64,000 bases of DNA, taken from the NCBI RefSeq assembly GCF_000835165.1, contig NZ_CP007790.1, forward strand, positions 2,232,001 to 2,296,000. Direction: 5' to 3'. The stretch is from Corynebacterium marinum DSM 44953 (lineage in GTDB: Bacteria > Actinomycetota > Actinomycetes > Mycobacteriales > Mycobacteriaceae). Positions 42,172-52,790 of this stretch are shown piece after piece. A model generated the notes under the pieces. The model was not told the origin of the DNA and searched no databases. It worked only from the letters and a program-made list of their open reading frames with translations. The position numbers and the translations under genes were made by a program. Each line of letters begins with the position of its first letter. The first letter of the stretch is position 1.

Positions 42172-43080
42172 CTACTCCTCGTCGTCGCGGGAACGGGCCA
42201 GCAGTTCGGCCACGGAGACGCCTCCGGTGTTCTCGTCGCGACGACGGCGGCCGCGGCGCGCCTCCGCCTCTGCTTCGGTCTCCTCCTCGACGACCGGCTG
42301 GGCCTCGGCCGAGTGCTTCCTCGTGCCGCCCTCGTCCCACTTGACGGCCTGGAAGGAACCGGTGTCGAAGACGCGGGTCTCCTCCACATCATTGTCCGCG
42401 TCCCCGCGCCGGGCCTTCTCCGCGATGAGGTCTGCCAGGGGGTTGGCCTGCGGGCGGGTCGGCTGCTGGCCGAGCATCCCGGCGATGGCATCCGGGGAGG
42501 GCGCCCCGGAGATACGGCCGTCGGTCTTGGGCGGGGCGGCGGGCTCCGGGACCTCGGACTCCGCGGGTTCATCGAACTCATCGAACTCATCGGAGTCGTC
42601 GGGGTCGGACAACGTGACGCGCTCAAGCTCCATGATGCGGCGGGCCTCCGCGTGCAGGGCGGCGGGCTCGTACTCGAACTCACGGCCAGCCAGTTCCTCC
42701 AGCTGGGCGCGGATGCCGGCGAGCTCCCGCTGGATGTCCTTGAGGACCTCCGAATCCCGTTCGTGCTGCTTGTCGCGCAGCTCCAGGGCGCGGGAATCCG
42801 CGCGGGCCTCGCGCTCGGCGGAGGCACGGGCAACCTCGACGTCGTGAAGCTCGGAATGGTGGGAGAGCTCACGCCGGGCCGTCTCCGCGTCCCGGCGGTA
42901 ACGGAACACCAGGAAGAAGCCGAGGATCGCCGCCCACAGGGCGGCGAGCAGGGCTAGTTTGAGCGCGCCGGCGCTGTCCGTGAACAGCATGACGATACTC
43001 GCGATGAAGGCGAGGACGATCAGCACGACCAGCATCACCTGACCGCGATCCACACCACCTGACGTCTGCTCCTCAATCAT
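42172..43080 (-). CDS. Membrane protein with coiled coil (Rv3604c-like)
   Basis: This 302-residue protein has two adjacent membrane helices near residues 12-55, a long charged helix rich in Glu/Arg (about 60-130) that should form a coiled coil, and a disordered acidic then Arg-rich C-terminus. ATG 43080 is 7 nt after a TAGAGT box (43088-43093) that lies inside the end of the DUF3180 gene, so the panC end of the operon has its own leaderless promoter. Function is unknown. Confidence 0.75.
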   Translation of the reverse strand: MIEEQTSGGVDRGQVMLVVLIVLAFIASIVMLFTDSAGALKLALLAALWAAILGFFLVFRYRRDAETARRELSHHSELHDVEVARASAEREARADSRALELRDKQHERDSEVLKDIQRELAGIRAQLEELAGREFEYEPAALHAEARRIMELERVTLSDPDDSDEFDEFDEPAESEVPEPAAPPKTDGRISGAPSPDAIAGMLGQQPTRPQANPLADLIAEKARRGDADNDVEETRVFDTGSFQAVKWDEGGTRKHSAEAQPVVEEETEAEAEARRGRRRRDENTGGVSVAELLARSRDDEE

Positions 43081-43087
43081 GGACTCC

Positions 43088-43093
43088 ACTCTA
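43088..43093 (-). promoter_or_regulatory. Internal -10 box in the folate operon
   Basis: TAGAGT on the minus strand, exactly 7 nt before ATG 43080, just downstream of (and overlapping by 3 nt) the DUF3180 stop codon. Confidence 0.55.
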
Positions 43094-43558
43094 TCCAACT
43101 GGTTCCCCCTCGGCGGGCGGCGGTGTCTCGCAGTGTCGTTCGAGATAGAGGCCGGAGGCCGACATGGCGGCTCCGCCCAGGACGCAGGCCAGCACACCGG
43201 GCAGGTCGTCGGCGGCCGCGACCAGCTCGCCCAGCCGGGGCACGATGTACGTGGCGACGCCCAGGTAGCCACCGCCAATGATCGCGCCCGTCCACGCTGA
43301 TGCCTTGCCGATCACCAGGAACAGCGCCGCCGTCAGCGGGTTGAGCTGGCTGCGGTCCTGGCCGATCCGGCCGTCGGCCAGACGGTCCCGGACCCGCCAC
43401 GCGAGGACGAGGCACACCGCAGCAGTCAGCCAGAGGGTGAGGGACACGCTGACGGGGATGGTGCTCATCGAGCCGTAGAACCGCCAGGTGAGGATCGCCG
43501 CGACGGCGGCCGTGAAACCGCCGGCGGCGACCAGCCCGATGATCGGTGTGCGCTGCAT
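43091..43558 (-). CDS. DUF3180 membrane protein (Rv3605c-like)
   Basis: A 155-residue protein with four hydrophobic helices. Features are MQRTPIIGLVAAGGFTAAV, a TLWLTAAVCLVLAWRVRDR segment, and NPLTAALFLVIGKASAWTGAIIGG, which match DUF3180. It starts 2 nt after the folK stop, so translation is coupled. Function is unknown. It is conserved next to folK in mycolate-containing bacteria. Confidence 0.85.
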   Translation of the reverse strand: MQRTPIIGLVAAGGFTAAVAAILTWRFYGSMSTIPVSVSLTLWLTAAVCLVLAWRVRDRLADGRIGQDRSQLNPLTAALFLVIGKASAWTGAIIGGGYLGVATYIVPRLGELVAAADDLPGVLACVLGGAAMSASGLYLERHCETPPPAEGEPVG

Positions 43559-43560
43559 GC

Positions 43561-44046
43561 CTACAGTGTCCCAGCCTCGACGATTCCCGCCACTTCGGCA
43601 GGGTCGAGCCGGGCGAGGAGATCCGCGACGGGAACGCCGCCCAGGGTTGCGGCGGGGTCCGCCGCGAGCCAGGGCACGAGCACGAACGCCCGCTGGTGGG
43701 CGAAGGGGTGCGGGAGGGTGAGCACCGGGTCGTCCGAGGTCAGCTCTCCGCCGTCGTCGACGGCCACCACGTCGACGTCGAGGGTGCGCGGCCCCCAGCG
43801 GCGTTCCCGGACGCGTTCGGCGGCGTCCTCCAGCCGCTGGCCGCGCCGCAGAAGTTCCAGCGGGGTGGATTCGACGTCGACGATGAGCACGGCGTTGAGG
43901 AACTCGCCCTGGTCGGTCACCCCCCACGGCGGGGTGGAGTACACCGGGGACGCGGCGACGATCTCCCCGCGGAACTCCTCGGCGACCCCCCGGAGCAGGC
44001 TCCACCGGTCGGCGAGGTTGGAGCCGAGGGACAACACGGCGCGCAT
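43561..44046 (-). CDS. folK: 2-amino-4-hydroxy-6-hydroxymethyldihydropteridine pyrophosphokinase
   Basis: A 161-residue folate-pathway enzyme that transfers pyrophosphate from ATP to hydroxymethyl-dihydropterin. LSLGSNLADR at the N-terminus, RWGPRTLDVDVV and LPHPFAHQRAFVLVP are the HPPK signatures. Its ATG overlaps the folB stop by one base (TGATG). Confidence 0.95.
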   Translation of the reverse strand: MRAVLSLGSNLADRWSLLRGVAEEFRGEIVAASPVYSTPPWGVTDQGEFLNAVLIVDVESTPLELLRRGQRLEDAAERVRERRWGPRTLDVDVVAVDDGGELTSDDPVLTLPHPFAHQRAFVLVPWLAADPAATLGGVPVADLLARLDPAEVAGIVEAGTL

Positions 44047-44435
44047 CAGGCGTTCCTGAACTGGGCCTGGGAGCGGCGCGAGCGGCGTGCGACCACGGCG
44101 ACGTCGGCGAAGGTGTGCGGGATGGGCGCCTCGGGCTTGTGGATGGTCACCTCCACGGCGTGCAGCAGCCCGTGGGCGGCCATCGCGCGGTCGGCGATCT
44201 CGACGGCGACCGTCTCGATGAGGTCGCGGGGCTCGCCCTGCACGACCGACACGGCCAGGTCGGCGAGTTCGCCGTAGTTGACGGTCAACGCCAGGTCGTC
44301 GGTGGCGGCCGCCCCGGCGACGTCCAGCCAGCAGGTGACGTCCACGATGAAGGTCTGCCCGTCGCGCTTCTCGTGGGGGAAGACCCCGTGGTAACCGAAG
44401 CATTCCAGGCCGCGGAGTTCGATGCGGTCAGCCAC
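44046..44435 (-). CDS. folB: Dihydroneopterin aldolase
   Basis: A 129-residue enzyme that cleaves dihydroneopterin to hydroxymethyl-dihydropterin. The start is GTG 44435, giving [20 protein letters not shown] and a G-rich ribosome site 5 nt upstream. A GTG two codons earlier is less likely. NYGELAD and [11 protein letters not shown] complete the active site. It overlaps the folP stop by 8 nt. Confidence 0.94.
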   Translation of the reverse strand: MADRIELRGLECFGYHGVFPHEKRDGQTFIVDVTCWLDVAGAAATDDLALTVNYGELADLAVSVVQGEPRDLIETVAVEIADRAMAAHGLLHAVEVTIHKPEAPIPHTFADVAVVARRSRRSQAQFRNA

Positions 44436-45291
44436 GGGCACCCCCCGGGGCGCCGCCGGCGTTCCAGGCCGCGGCGACGTCGACGGCGTCGCGGGAGACG
44501 GGCACGTTGTGCACGCGCACTCCCCACGCCCCCATCTGGGCGGAGATCGCGGTGACTGCCGCGGTGGCGGGGTCAGCGTCGGCGGGCGCTCCCTGCAGTC
44601 CCCGGCCGGTGCGCACGGCGGCGAGGAAACGCTTCCGCGAGGCGCCGACCAGCACGGGGAATTCCCCGGCGAGGAAGGTGGGCAGCGCGTGGAGCAGGGC
44701 CCAGTTATCCTCCCGCGACTTGGCGAAGCCCAGCCCCGGGTCCAGCACGATGTTCCCGCGCACGACTCCGGCGGCCAGGGCGTTGTCCACGAGCTGACCG
44801 AGGCTCTCGTGGACGTCGCGCACCACGTCGCCGCCGTGCTCGGCCCGCCCGGCGGCGTCTCCGAACTGGACGGTGCGCCAGTGCATGAGGCACACCGGCA
44901 GGTCGGTGTCAGCCATGACGCGGTACATCTCCCGGTCCGCGAGGCCGCCGGAGACGTCGTTGATCATGGCGACGCCCGCCTCGGCGGCGGCCGCCGCGAC
45001 GGAGGCGCGCATGGTGTCCACCGAGGTGGGGATGCCCTCCTGCGCCAGGGCGCGGATGACGGGGGCGACGCGGGCGGCCTCGACCTCGGCGTCGACACGC
45101 GTCGCCCCGGGGCGGGTGGACTCGCCGCCGACGTCGATCATGTCGGCGCCCTGCGCCGCCAGCTCACGGCCGTGGGCGACGGCGGCGTCGACGTCGAGCC
45201 ACTGCCCGCCGTCAGAGAAGGAATCCTCCGTCACGTTGACGATGCCCATCACCAGGCACCGGCCCGGCACGGTCAGATCGTTCACCCGCAT
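44428..45291 (-). CDS. folP: Dihydropteroate synthase
   Basis: A 287-residue TIM-barrel enzyme joining p-aminobenzoate to the pterin pyrophosphate, and the sulfonamide target. [46 protein letters not shown] and VGASRKRFL are intact. ATG 45291 has AGGGGA upstream and is 10 nt after folE. Confidence 0.96.
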   Translation of the reverse strand: MRVNDLTVPGRCLVMGIVNVTEDSFSDGGQWLDVDAAVAHGRELAAQGADMIDVGGESTRPGATRVDAEVEAARVAPVIRALAQEGIPTSVDTMRASVAAAAAEAGVAMINDVSGGLADREMYRVMADTDLPVCLMHWRTVQFGDAAGRAEHGGDVVRDVHESLGQLVDNALAAGVVRGNIVLDPGLGFAKSREDNWALLHALPTFLAGEFPVLVGASRKRFLAAVRTGRGLQGAPADADPATAAVTAISAQMGAWGVRVHNVPVSRDAVDVAAAWNAGGAPGGARG

Positions 45292-45301
45292 ACTGATCCC
45301 C

Positions 45302-45874
45302 CTATCCCCGGATGAGGCTGAGGACCTCGGCGCGGGAGGCGGCGTTGGTCTTGAAGCCGCCGCGCACCGCGGAGGTGGTGGTCGTCGACCCCGGCTTGCG
45401 GATGCCGCGCATCGCCATGCACAGGTGCTCGCACTCGATGACCACGATGACGGCCTGCGCGCCGAGCGTCTCCACCAGCGCATCCGCGACCTGGGAGGTC
45501 AGGCGCTCCTGGACCTGCGGGCGCTTCGCGTACATGTCGGCCAGCCTGGCCAGCTTGGACAGACCCGTGACATGGCCCTCCTTGCCCGGGATGTAGCCGA
45601 TGTGCGCCTTGCCGTAGAAGGGCACGAGGTGGTGCTCGCACGTGGAGTAGATCGGGATGTCGCGCACCAGCACCAGCTCCTGGTGGTCCTCGGCGAAGGT
45701 GCGGTGCAGCACCTCGGTCGGGTCGCAGTGCAGCCCGGCGAAGATCTCGCGGTAGGACCGCGCCACCCGGGCCGGGGTGTCCTTGAGCCCCTCGCGGTCG
45801 GGGTCCTCGCCCACCGCGATGAGCAGTTCCCGCACGGCGGCCTCTGCCCGCTCCTGGTCAAAGAAATTGCTCAA
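45302..45874 (-). CDS. folE: GTP cyclohydrolase I
   Basis: A 190-residue enzyme opening folate synthesis by converting GTP to dihydroneopterin triphosphate. The zinc ligands Cys and His in [10 protein letters not shown] and the Cys in [11 protein letters not shown] are present, as is the [16 protein letters not shown] substrate loop. It begins at TTG 45874, only 2 nt after the ftsH stop, with GGAG 8 nt upstream inside ftsH. Confidence 0.96.
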   Translation of the reverse strand: MSNFFDQERAEAAVRELLIAVGEDPDREGLKDTPARVARSYREIFAGLHCDPTEVLHRTFAEDHQELVLVRDIPIYSTCEHHLVPFYGKAHIGYIPGKEGHVTGLSKLARLADMYAKRPQVQERLTSQVADALVETLGAQAVIVVIECEHLCMAMRGIRKPGSTTTTSAVRGGFKTNAASRAEVLSLIRG

Positions 45875-45876
45875 AT

Positions 45877-48303
45877 CTACTGCTCCTTAGGAAACTGGGT
45901 GGTGTCGGTGCCCTCCGGCGAGGCGATCTCGTCGGCCCCGGGTTGCGGCCGTTCGCTCGGCGGGTCCTGCTTGTCGACGCCCGTGTTCTCCGGCTGCTCG
46001 TGGGCCGGCAGGCGGAAACCGATGACCTCGGTGGGGGTGTCGGGTGCCTCCGGCGTGTCCGGCGCAGCCGGGGTGTCCGGCGCGGCCGGGGGCTGCCCCG
46101 TGCCGTAGTTCTTCATGCCCGGGTGCTCGCCGCCCGCCGCGTAGGGATTGTCCTTCGGCGTCCAGCCGGGCACGGTCCAGTCCGCCGGCGGCGGGGTGCC
46201 GCCGTAGCGCGGGGCGGGCACGGAAGCCGGGGCCGGGACGGCGGCGTCGGTGCCGGAATCCGCCGCGTCCGGGGCCGCCAGGGATGACCCCGCGACGGCG
46301 AGCTCGGTCTGCCGCTTCTCGCGGGCCTGACGGGTCGCCTCGAGGAGGGAGAACCGCTTCGGCGGCTCCTCGCCGCGCTCGATGGCCAGCTCCACCGGCG
46401 TCTTCACCGGCTCGCGGCCGGCCTGACGGGGGAAACGGTCATCCTGGCCGGGGAAGATCTCCAGGGCCTCGCGCGGTTCGATGCCCTCGAAGAGGACCTC
46501 CAGGTCGGGCCGGCGCAGGGTCTCCTTCTCCAGGAGCTTCTCCGCCAGGATGTCCAGGTAGCCGCGGTGCTCGGCGAGGATGTCGTAGGCCTGGCGGTGG
46601 GCGGCGTCGAGAAGCATGTGCAGCTCCTCGTCGATCTTGGCCGCCACGGCCGGGGAGTAGTCCAGGGTGCCGCCGCCGGGGCGGCCGGTGAAGGGATCGC
46701 CCTGCTCCTCGCCGTACTTGACGGTGCCCAGGCTCGGCGACATGCCGTACTCGGTGAGCATGGCGCGCGCGATCTTGGTGGCCTGCTCGATGTCGGCGGA
46801 GGCGCCGGTGGTCGGCTCGCCGAACACCAGCTCCTCGGCGGCGCGGCCGCCCATGGCGAACACGAGGCGGGCGAAGAGCTCGTCCCGGTTGTACATGCCG
46901 CGGTCGTCCTCCTGCGAGGTCATGGCGTGGCCGCCGGTGCGGCCGCGGGCGAGGATGGTGACCTTGTACACCCGCTCGATGTCCTTGAGCGCCCAGGCGG
47001 CCAGAGTGTGCCCTCCCTCGTGGTAGGCGGTGACCTTCTTCTCCTTCTCGGAGATGACCTTGCCCTCCCGGCGCGGGCCGCCGATGACACGGTCGGTCGC
47101 CTCCTCGAGCGCGTCCGCCGTGATGACGGTGCCGCCGATGCGGGCGGTGAGCAGCGCCGCCTCGTTGAGGACGTTGGCCAGGTCCGCGCCCGACATGCCG
47201 GCGGTGCGCTTGGCCAGGGACTTCAGGTCGGCGTCGGGGCCGAAGGGCTTGCCCTTCGAGTGGACCTCGAGGATCTTCTCGCGGCCCTTGAGGTCCGGGT
47301 TGGTCACCGGGATCTGGCGGTCGAAGCGGCCCGGTCGCAGCAGCGCCGGGTCGAGGATGTCGGGGCGGTTGGTGGCGGCCATGAGGATGACGCCCTCGCG
47401 GTCGCCGAAACCGTCCATCTCCACCAGCAGCTGGTTGAGGGTCTGCTCCCGCTCGTCGTGGCCGCCGCCCATGCCGGAGCCGCGCTGCCGGCCGACGGCG
47501 TCGATCTCGTCGACGAAGATGATGCAGGGGCTGTTCTCCTTGGCCTGCTTGAACAGGTCGCGTACGCGGGAGGCGCCGACACCGACGAACATTTCCACGA
47601 AGTCGGAACCGGAGATGGAGTAGAACGGCACGCCGGCCTCGCCGGCGACGGCGCGGGCGAGCAGGGTCTTGCCCGTGCCGGGCGGGCCGTAGAGCAGCAC
47701 GCCGCGCGGGATCTTCGCGCCGAGGGCGTGGTACCGGCTGGGGTCCTGGAGGAAGTCCTTGATCTCGTCGAGCTCCGCGACCGCCTCGTCGGCGCCGGCT
47801 ACGTCGGCGAAGGTGTTCGTCGGCATGTCCTTGGTCAACTGCTTGGCCTTGGAGCCGCCGAAGCCGAACATCCCGCCTCCGCCCTGCATGCGGGACATGA
47901 AGAAGAAGAGCAGGCCGAAGAGCAGCAGCATGGGCAGCAGGAAGCTGAACATGCTCATGAGGAAGCTGTCCTGCGTGACCTTCGTGGTGTAGTTCTCGGC
48001 ACCGGAGGACTGCACTGCGTCGAAGATCTGCGGGGAGGTCCGCGCCGGGTACTGGGCGATGATCTCCTCGACGCCCTCGCGTTCCTCGTAGGTGATCGGT
48101 TCGCGCAGCTCAACGCGGATCCGCTGCTCGCGGTCGTCGATCTGCACTTCCCGGGCGTTCTGGTCCGCGAGCTGCTCCATGACGACGGAGGTGTCCACGT
48201 CCTGGTAGCCGCGGGTGTCGTCGGTGAGGAGGGTGAACGCGAAAAGGGTGACCAGGGCCACTGTGGCGATGAGCCCGATCTGGAGGATTCTCTTGTTGCT
48301 CAT
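45877..48303 (-). CDS. ftsH: Membrane AAA+ zinc protease FtsH
   Basis: An 808-residue inner-membrane protease for quality control. There are membrane helices at about 8-26 and 116-136 with an extracytoplasmic domain between, Walker A GPPGTGKT at 206-213, Walker [11 protein letters not shown], the second region of homology around 311-330, and the zinc motif HEGGH at 428-432. The C-terminal 150 residues are an unusual Pro/Ala/Glu-rich tail with repeated APDTP units, longer than in E. coli FtsH (about 644 residues). It heads the folate operon. Confidence 0.96.
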   Translation of the reverse strand: MSNKRILQIGLIATVALVTLFAFTLLTDDTRGYQDVDTSVVMEQLADQNAREVQIDDREQRIRVELREPITYEEREGVEEIIAQYPARTSPQIFDAVQSSGAENYTTKVTQDSFLMSMFSFLLPMLLLFGLLFFFMSRMQGGGGMFGFGGSKAKQLTKDMPTNTFADVAGADEAVAELDEIKDFLQDPSRYHALGAKIPRGVLLYGPPGTGKTLLARAVAGEAGVPFYSISGSDFVEMFVGVGASRVRDLFKQAKENSPCIIFVDEIDAVGRQRGSGMGGGHDEREQTLNQLLVEMDGFGDREGVILMAATNRPDILDPALLRPGRFDRQIPVTNPDLKGREKILEVHSKGKPFGPDADLKSLAKRTAGMSGADLANVLNEAALLTARIGGTVITADALEEATDRVIGGPRREGKVISEKEKKVTAYHEGGHTLAAWALKDIERVYKVTILARGRTGGHAMTSQEDDRGMYNRDELFARLVFAMGGRAAEELVFGEPTTGASADIEQATKIARAMLTEYGMSPSLGTVKYGEEQGDPFTGRPGGGTLDYSPAVAAKIDEELHMLLDAAHRQAYDILAEHRGYLDILAEKLLEKETLRRPDLEVLFEGIEPREALEIFPGQDDRFPRQAGREPVKTPVELAIERGEEPPKRFSLLEATRQAREKRQTELAVAGSSLAAPDAADSGTDAAVPAPASVPAPRYGGTPPPADWTVPGWTPKDNPYAAGGEHPGMKNYGTGQPPAAPDTPAAPDTPEAPDTPTEVIGFRLPAHEQPENTGVDKQDPPSERPQPGADEIASPEGTDTTQFPKEQ

Positions 48304-48448
48304 GAGTGCGACCGCCGAAGGGCAGACTCGTCAGCCTGCCTTCGCGACCATTGCCTTTCGTGTGCGGTTCCGACCTGGAGGGCGTCTATTACGTACTGGC
48401 ATCAACGGTCGGGGCGCGGGATTCGTTCCCTCCGCCCGCCGGCCGCCG

Positions 48449-49042
48449 TTAGTTCGAGGTGTACACGCGCGGGTGCAGGGTGCCCACGTAGGGCAGGTCG
48501 CGGTAGCGCTCGGTGTAGTCCAGGCCGTAGCCGATGACGAACTCGTTGGGGATGTCGAAGCCGACGTCGAAAAGCGCGATGTCCGCCTTGACCACCTCGG
48601 GCTTGCGCAGGAGGGTGATCACCTCCAGCGTCCTCGGGTTGCGTGCCTTGAGGTTGCGCATGAGCCAGGACAGGGTCAGGCCGGAATCGATGATGTCCTC
48701 GACGATGAGGACGTCGCGGCCCTCGATCTCGCGGTCGAGGTCCTTGAGGATGCGGACCACCCCCGAGGACGTGGTGGAGTTGCCGTAGGAGGACACCGCC
48801 ATGAACTCCATCTCCGAGGGGATCGACAGCGCGCGGGCGAAGTCGGTGAGGAAGAACACCGCACCCTTGAGCACACACACCAGGATCAGCTCATCCTCGG
48901 CGTCACGGTAGGTCTCGGAGACCCTGTCGGCGAGTTCCTGGATGCGGGCGGCCAGCTTCTCCTCGCTGATCAGCACCGCCTCAACGTCCTCGCCGTAACG
49001 GTTTGCGGGGACGTTGAAGTCTTTGTCATCGTGCACGCTCAT
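48449..49042 (-). CDS. hpt: Hypoxanthine phosphoribosyltransferase
   Basis: A 197-residue purine-salvage enzyme making IMP or GMP from [20 protein letters not shown] and the PRPP loop [17 protein letters not shown] are diagnostic. ATG 49042 is preferred over the ATG one codon earlier because AGGAAAGG is too close to the first. The ribosome site lies at the end of tilS, so the two are coupled. Confidence 0.95.
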   Translation of the reverse strand: MSVHDDKDFNVPANRYGEDVEAVLISEEKLAARIQELADRVSETYRDAEDELILVCVLKGAVFFLTDFARALSIPSEMEFMAVSSYGNSTTSSGVVRILKDLDREIEGRDVLIVEDIIDSGLTLSWLMRNLKARNPRTLEVITLLRKPEVVKADIALFDVGFDIPNEFVIGYGLDYTERYRDLPYVGTLHPRVYTSN

Positions 49043-49052
49043 CATGCCTTTC

Positions 49053-49958
49053 CTAGCCGGCCGGGAATAACGCCAGTCTGCCACTTACTCTCCGGACTTC
49101 CAACCTTCCGGTGGCGGTCCGCCCGACCGCCACCCCGCCCTGTCCCCGCCAGTCGGTGCACAGGGCCTCGATCGCGCTTATCGACGCCCCCGTGACCCCC
49201 ACCTCCCGCTCCCGCAGCCACGCCGCGATCCGCCGACGCCGCAGCGGCCCCGCCTGGGCGGCGAGTTCCCCGCAGTCGTCGGTCGGGGGGCCGGCGAGCT
49301 CCTCGAGCAGCGCGTTGTCGGCTGCCACCCGGTCGGCCGCCTGCGCCAGCGGTTCCACCGCGTCCCCGCCGATCAGTTCACCCAGCCGGGGGATGAGCTG
49401 CCGGCGCACGGCCACGCGGCGGAAGGCCGGGTCGAGGTTGTGGGGGTCGTGCCAGGGCTCCAGGCCCAGCTCCGCGCATGCCCCGAGGGTGTCCGTGCGG
49501 CGGACCGTGAGGAAGGGCCGCACCAGCCGCCCGGTGCGCGGGGCCATGCCGGAGGGGTTGCCGCGCAGCGCCCCCAGCAGCAGGGTCTCGGCCTGGTCGT
49601 CGCGGGTGTGGGCCACCCAGACCTCCCCGTCATCTTCGAGGAGTGCGGCGTAGCGGGCCTGACGGGCGGCGGCCTCGAGGCTGCCCGAGCGTTCGACGGC
49701 GACGGTGCGCACCTGGGCGCCGGCGCCGAGCTGCTCCGCCTGCGCGCGGGCCTGCTCCGCGACCTGCGCCGAACCGGACTGGAGCTGATGGTCCACCACC
49801 ACCGCCCGGACTACCTGGCCTTCCGCGACCGCGGCGGCCAGCAACGCCAGAGAATCCGCCCCGCCGGACAGTCCCACGGTGACCGCTCCGGGGCGGAGGA
49901 AGGGGCGCACGGCCACCCGGCACGCCAGAAAGTGCGGGCTGACGCGGGGGTACCGCAC
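49053..49958 (-). CDS. tilS: tRNA(Ile)-lysidine synthase TilS
   Basis: A 301-residue PP-loop ATPase that modifies the CAU-anticodon tRNA-Ile so that it reads AUA. The P-loop [33 protein letters not shown] and RNP-type [10 protein letters not shown] are present. It starts at GTG 49958, one base after the dacB stop. Length is short, as in other actinobacteria that lack the C-terminal domain. Confidence 0.94.
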   Translation of the reverse strand: MRYPRVSPHFLACRVAVRPFLRPGAVTVGLSGGADSLALLAAAVAEGQVVRAVVVDHQLQSGSAQVAEQARAQAEQLGAGAQVRTVAVERSGSLEAAARQARYAALLEDDGEVWVAHTRDDQAETLLLGALRGNPSGMAPRTGRLVRPFLTVRRTDTLGACAELGLEPWHDPHNLDPAFRRVAVRRQLIPRLGELIGGDAVEPLAQAADRVAADNALLEELAGPPTDDCGELAAQAGPLRRRRIAAWLREREVGVTGASISAIEALCTDWRGQGGVAVGRTATGRLEVRRVSGRLALFPAG

Positions 49959-49959
49959 G

Positions 49960-51237
49960 TCAGGAATCCCGGATGGCGGAGGCGAAACGGTCCAGCGCCG
50001 CCCGCGCCGCCAGGATGTCCGAACCGTTGGACAGCAGTGCGAAGGAGTAGACCCGGCCCGAATCCGCGGTGACCACGCCCGCCAGCGCCGAGGTCCCGGT
50101 CAGCGTCCCGGTCTTGGCCCGGACCCAGCCGCGCCCGGGGAGATCCTGGTAGCGGTCGGTGAGGGTGCCGGAGCCGCCGGCGACCGGCAGGGTCGCGAGC
50201 AGATGGCGGAGCGGGGTGTCGGAGGCGGCGTCGTGGAGCACGTCGTCGAGCACCCGGGGCGGGATGAGGTTGTAGGTGGACAGTCCCGAGTTGTCCGCGA
50301 GGGTGACACCCGTGATATCGAAGCCGTGCCCGGTGAGCACGTCGAGGGTGGACTGGGTGGCCGCGGATGCAGAGCCGGGTTGGCCGCGGTGGACGGCGAG
50401 TTCATGGCCGACGGCCTCGGCCATCACGTTGTCGGACCAGATCATCATGGATTCGAGGCGGTCGATGAGCGGCGGCGACTGGGTGGCGGCGAGCACCTGC
50501 GCGTCGGCGGGAGCGGGGCCCAGGCCGACGGTGGCGGCGCCGACCCGGTCCGCGAGCGCGCGGGCGACGTCGAGGGCCGGGGTGTGGGAGCGGGGGACGT
50601 CCCCCTCTGTGCCGCCGATCCGCGCGCCGTGGAGCATGGCGGGTTCCAGCGGGGCGATGTATCCGGCGTCGACGTCCGCGGGGTCCCAACCGGGCATGAA
50701 CGGGTCGCCGTCCCAGACGGAGGTGTCGATGGTCACCTGGTCCGCGGTTCCGATCTCCTCGGCGAGGCGGTCGAGCTGTTCCTCCGTCAGCCATACGTCG
50801 CCGGCGGCGCGGATGACCACGGTGCCGGGGGTGTTCCCCGCCACCACCTCGGTGGTGATGACGTCGTCGGGCCCCAGCTCGAGGATGGCCGCGGCGGCGG
50901 TGAGGATCTTTGTCGCGCTGGCCGGGCGCAGGGGGGCGCCGGAGTCCAGGTCCCACACGGTTTCGCCGGTGACGGTGTCGGTCACCCGGCCGTGGAGGGT
51001 TCCCAGTGCGGGGTCGTCGGCGAGCGTTGACAGGGCGGTAGCCAGGGCGGCGTTGTCCACCCCCGCCTCGGCCTCCGCGGGCACGAGCGCCGGCGACGGG
51101 GCCCGGACCGCGTAGGCCGGGCCGTGGGTGAGGTCGTCGTAGTGCTGCTGCACCAGGACGCCGAGCCCCGCCACGCCGGCGACCGCGGCCGCGACCACAC
51201 CGGCAGTCACCGACCACCACAGCTTCTTTCCGCTCAT
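49960..51237 (-). CDS. dacB: D-alanyl-D-alanine carboxypeptidase/endopeptidase (PBP4, DacB)
   Basis: A 425-residue peptidase trimming peptidoglycan cross-links. A membrane anchor or signal lies at residues 7-30. The penicillin-binding triad is SATK (107-110), SDN (268-270) and KTG (375-377), all in the expected order. It would act outside the membrane. It is divergent from ppa and leads the dacB-tilS-hpt group. Confidence 0.95.
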   Translation of the reverse strand: MSGKKLWWSVTAGVVAAAVAGVAGLGVLVQQHYDDLTHGPAYAVRAPSPALVPAEAEAGVDNAALATALSTLADDPALGTLHGRVTDTVTGETVWDLDSGAPLRPASATKILTAAAAILELGPDDVITTEVVAGNTPGTVVIRAAGDVWLTEEQLDRLAEEIGTADQVTIDTSVWDGDPFMPGWDPADVDAGYIAPLEPAMLHGARIGGTEGDVPRSHTPALDVARALADRVGAATVGLGPAPADAQVLAATQSPPLIDRLESMMIWSDNVMAEAVGHELAVHRGQPGSASAATQSTLDVLTGHGFDITGVTLADNSGLSTYNLIPPRVLDDVLHDAASDTPLRHLLATLPVAGGSGTLTDRYQDLPGRGWVRAKTGTLTGTSALAGVVTADSGRVYSFALLSNGSDILAARAALDRFASAIRDS

Positions 51238-51339
51238 TCTCCACAGGGTAGCGCCCCGGCGGCCCGGCCCGGAGGTCGCCGGGTGGGCCCGGTGCCCGGG
51301 GGCGTGCCGGGTGTTCGGCGAAACGGGGGGCGGCGACGG

Positions 51340-51345
51340 TAAGAT
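51340..51345 (+). promoter_or_regulatory. -10 box of ppa
   Basis: TAAGAT lies 42 nt before the ppa start. The leader carries a GAAGGAG ribosome site. Confidence 0.5.
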
Positions 51346-51387
51346 GAGGTGCGATTCCCCGCCTTATTCCACTGAAGGAGACACTCC

Positions 51388-51939
51388 ATGCAGGTTGAAG
51401 TCATCGTCGAGATCCCGAAGGGCTCCCGCAACAAGTACGAGGTCGACCACGAGACGGGACGGGTCTTCCTCGACCGCTACCTGTTCACCCCGATGGCGTA
51501 CCCGGCGGACTACGGCTTCATCGAGCACACCCTGGGCGAGGACGGCGACCCGATGGACGCCCTGGTCATCTCCCCCGAGCCGGTGTACCCAGGTGTGGTG
51601 GTCTCGGCCCGCATCGTCGGCGTGTTCAAGATGACCGACGAGGCCGGCGGCGACGACAAGCTGCTCTGCGTCATCGACGACCCGCGTTTCGAACAGTTCC
51701 AGGAGCTCGAGGACATCTCCTCCTTCACCCGCGACGAGATCGAGCACTTCTTCGTCCACTACAAGGATCTGGAACCGAACAAGGAGGTCACCGGTTCCGG
51801 CTGGGGCGGCCGCGAGGAGGCCGTGCGCATCCTCGACGAGTCCATCGAGCGCTACAAGCAGGTGGGCACCAACACCCGCGAGGGCCTCGAGGAGGAGAAG
51901 GACGCGGAGAGCGACGTCGAGAAGAAGCTCGCCGAGTAA
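51388..51939 (+). CDS. ppa: Inorganic pyrophosphatase, family I
   Basis: A 183-residue magnesium enzyme hydrolysing pyrophosphate. [16 protein letters not shown], the signature [10 protein letters not shown] and the [11 protein letters not shown] segment are present. It is about 20 residues longer than the usual 160, with a Glu/Lys-rich C-terminal tail from about residue 160. A strong terminator follows. Confidence 0.96.
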   Translation: MQVEVIVEIPKGSRNKYEVDHETGRVFLDRYLFTPMAYPADYGFIEHTLGEDGDPMDALVISPEPVYPGVVVSARIVGVFKMTDEAGGDDKLLCVIDDPRFEQFQELEDISSFTRDEIEHFFVHYKDLEPNKEVTGSGWGGREEAVRILDESIERYKQVGTNTREGLEEEKDAESDVEKKLAE

Positions 51940-51964
51940 TCAGGCGCGGAACTTCCACGTCACT

Positions 51965-52028
51965 CCGCGGGCAGCCGGGGAGAGGACCCCTCATCGGGGT
52001 TCATCTCCGGGCTGGCCGCGGTTTTTCT
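51965..52028 (+). terminator. Large terminator after ppa, overlapping the convergent gene
   Basis: An extended imperfect hairpin (outer arms 51965-51970 with 52016-52021, with further pairing inward) is followed by five Ts. It covers the last codons of the minus-strand gene ending at 52001. Confidence 0.75.
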
Positions 52029-52402
52029 TCGCCCGGCCCCGGCCGGCCCACCGCCACCGAGGCGATGAGCCCGACGATCAGCAGCCACACCCCGACCGCC
52101 AGAACCAGAATGGCGGGCACATGTCCGGGAGAGGCGAGCAACCACACCAACCCCGCGGCGGAACCCGCGGCGCCGACCGCAGTCAGCCAGCGGGGGACCG
52201 CCACCGCCCGGCGGCGCAGCACCCAGGCGAGCGTGGTCACCGCGGCGACCGGAACGATCAGCACCGCGATGGTCACCAGCGCCAGGCCCAGACGGATCCC
52301 GAGCCACACCAGCCCCCCGCCCGCCACGCCGGTCACCACAGCCGTCAACCAGAGACGGCCGGCGATCATGCCGGTGAGACGGCGTAGCTCGACCGGGTTC
52401 AT
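52001..52402 (-). CDS. Small membrane protein, four helices
   Basis: A 133-residue protein with four hydrophobic segments (about 17-36, 38-62, 72-90, 95-115), an Arg-rich loop and a basic tail. I do not recognise the family. It is convergent to ppa and divergent from the rhodanese gene with 35 bp between the starts. Confidence 0.65.
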   Translation of the reverse strand: MNPVELRRLTGMIAGRLWLTAVVTGVAGGGLVWLGIRLGLALVTIAVLIVPVAAVTTLAWVLRRRAVAVPRWLTAVGAAGSAAGLVWLLASPGHVPAILVLAVGVWLLIVGLIASVAVGRPGPGEEKPRPARR

Positions 52403-52437
52403 GCATTCCAGTGTGGCACGGGAGTACCATCACCCCC

Positions 52438-52731
52438 ATGAAGACAGTGAATGTAAATGAGGTGCCGTCCGACGCCCAGCTCATCGATGTCCGGGAGGCG
52501 GACGAATACGCCGACGTCCACGCCGCCAACGCGAAGCTCATCGCCCTCTCGGAGTTCACCTCCCGGGTGGGGGAGCTGGACATCGACCGCGACATCTACA
52601 TCATCTGCCGTTCCGGCAACCGTTCCGGCCAGGCCTGCGAGTACCTGGAGCAGGCCCACGGCATCGACGCCATCAACGTCGCCGGCGGCACGATGGCCTG
52701 GGTCGACGCCGACCTTCCCGTGGAGAAATAA
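52438..52731 (+). CDS. Single-domain rhodanese (sulfurtransferase)
   Basis: A 97-residue protein with the rhodanese core: LIDVREADEYADVHA near the start and the active-site loop CRSGNRSGQA with its catalytic Cys about residue 60. It would move sulfane sulfur between thiols in the cytoplasm. TACCAT is exactly 7 nt before ATG 52438, so it is likely leaderless. Confidence 0.92.
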   Translation: MKTVNVNEVPSDAQLIDVREADEYADVHAANAKLIALSEFTSRVGELDIDRDIYIICRSGNRSGQACEYLEQAHGIDAINVAGGTMAWVDADLPVEK

Positions 52732-52790
52732 ATAGTGGGAATAAACCCATGATTTAACTTCGCCACGGTGGGTGGCCTAAGGTTGATGGC

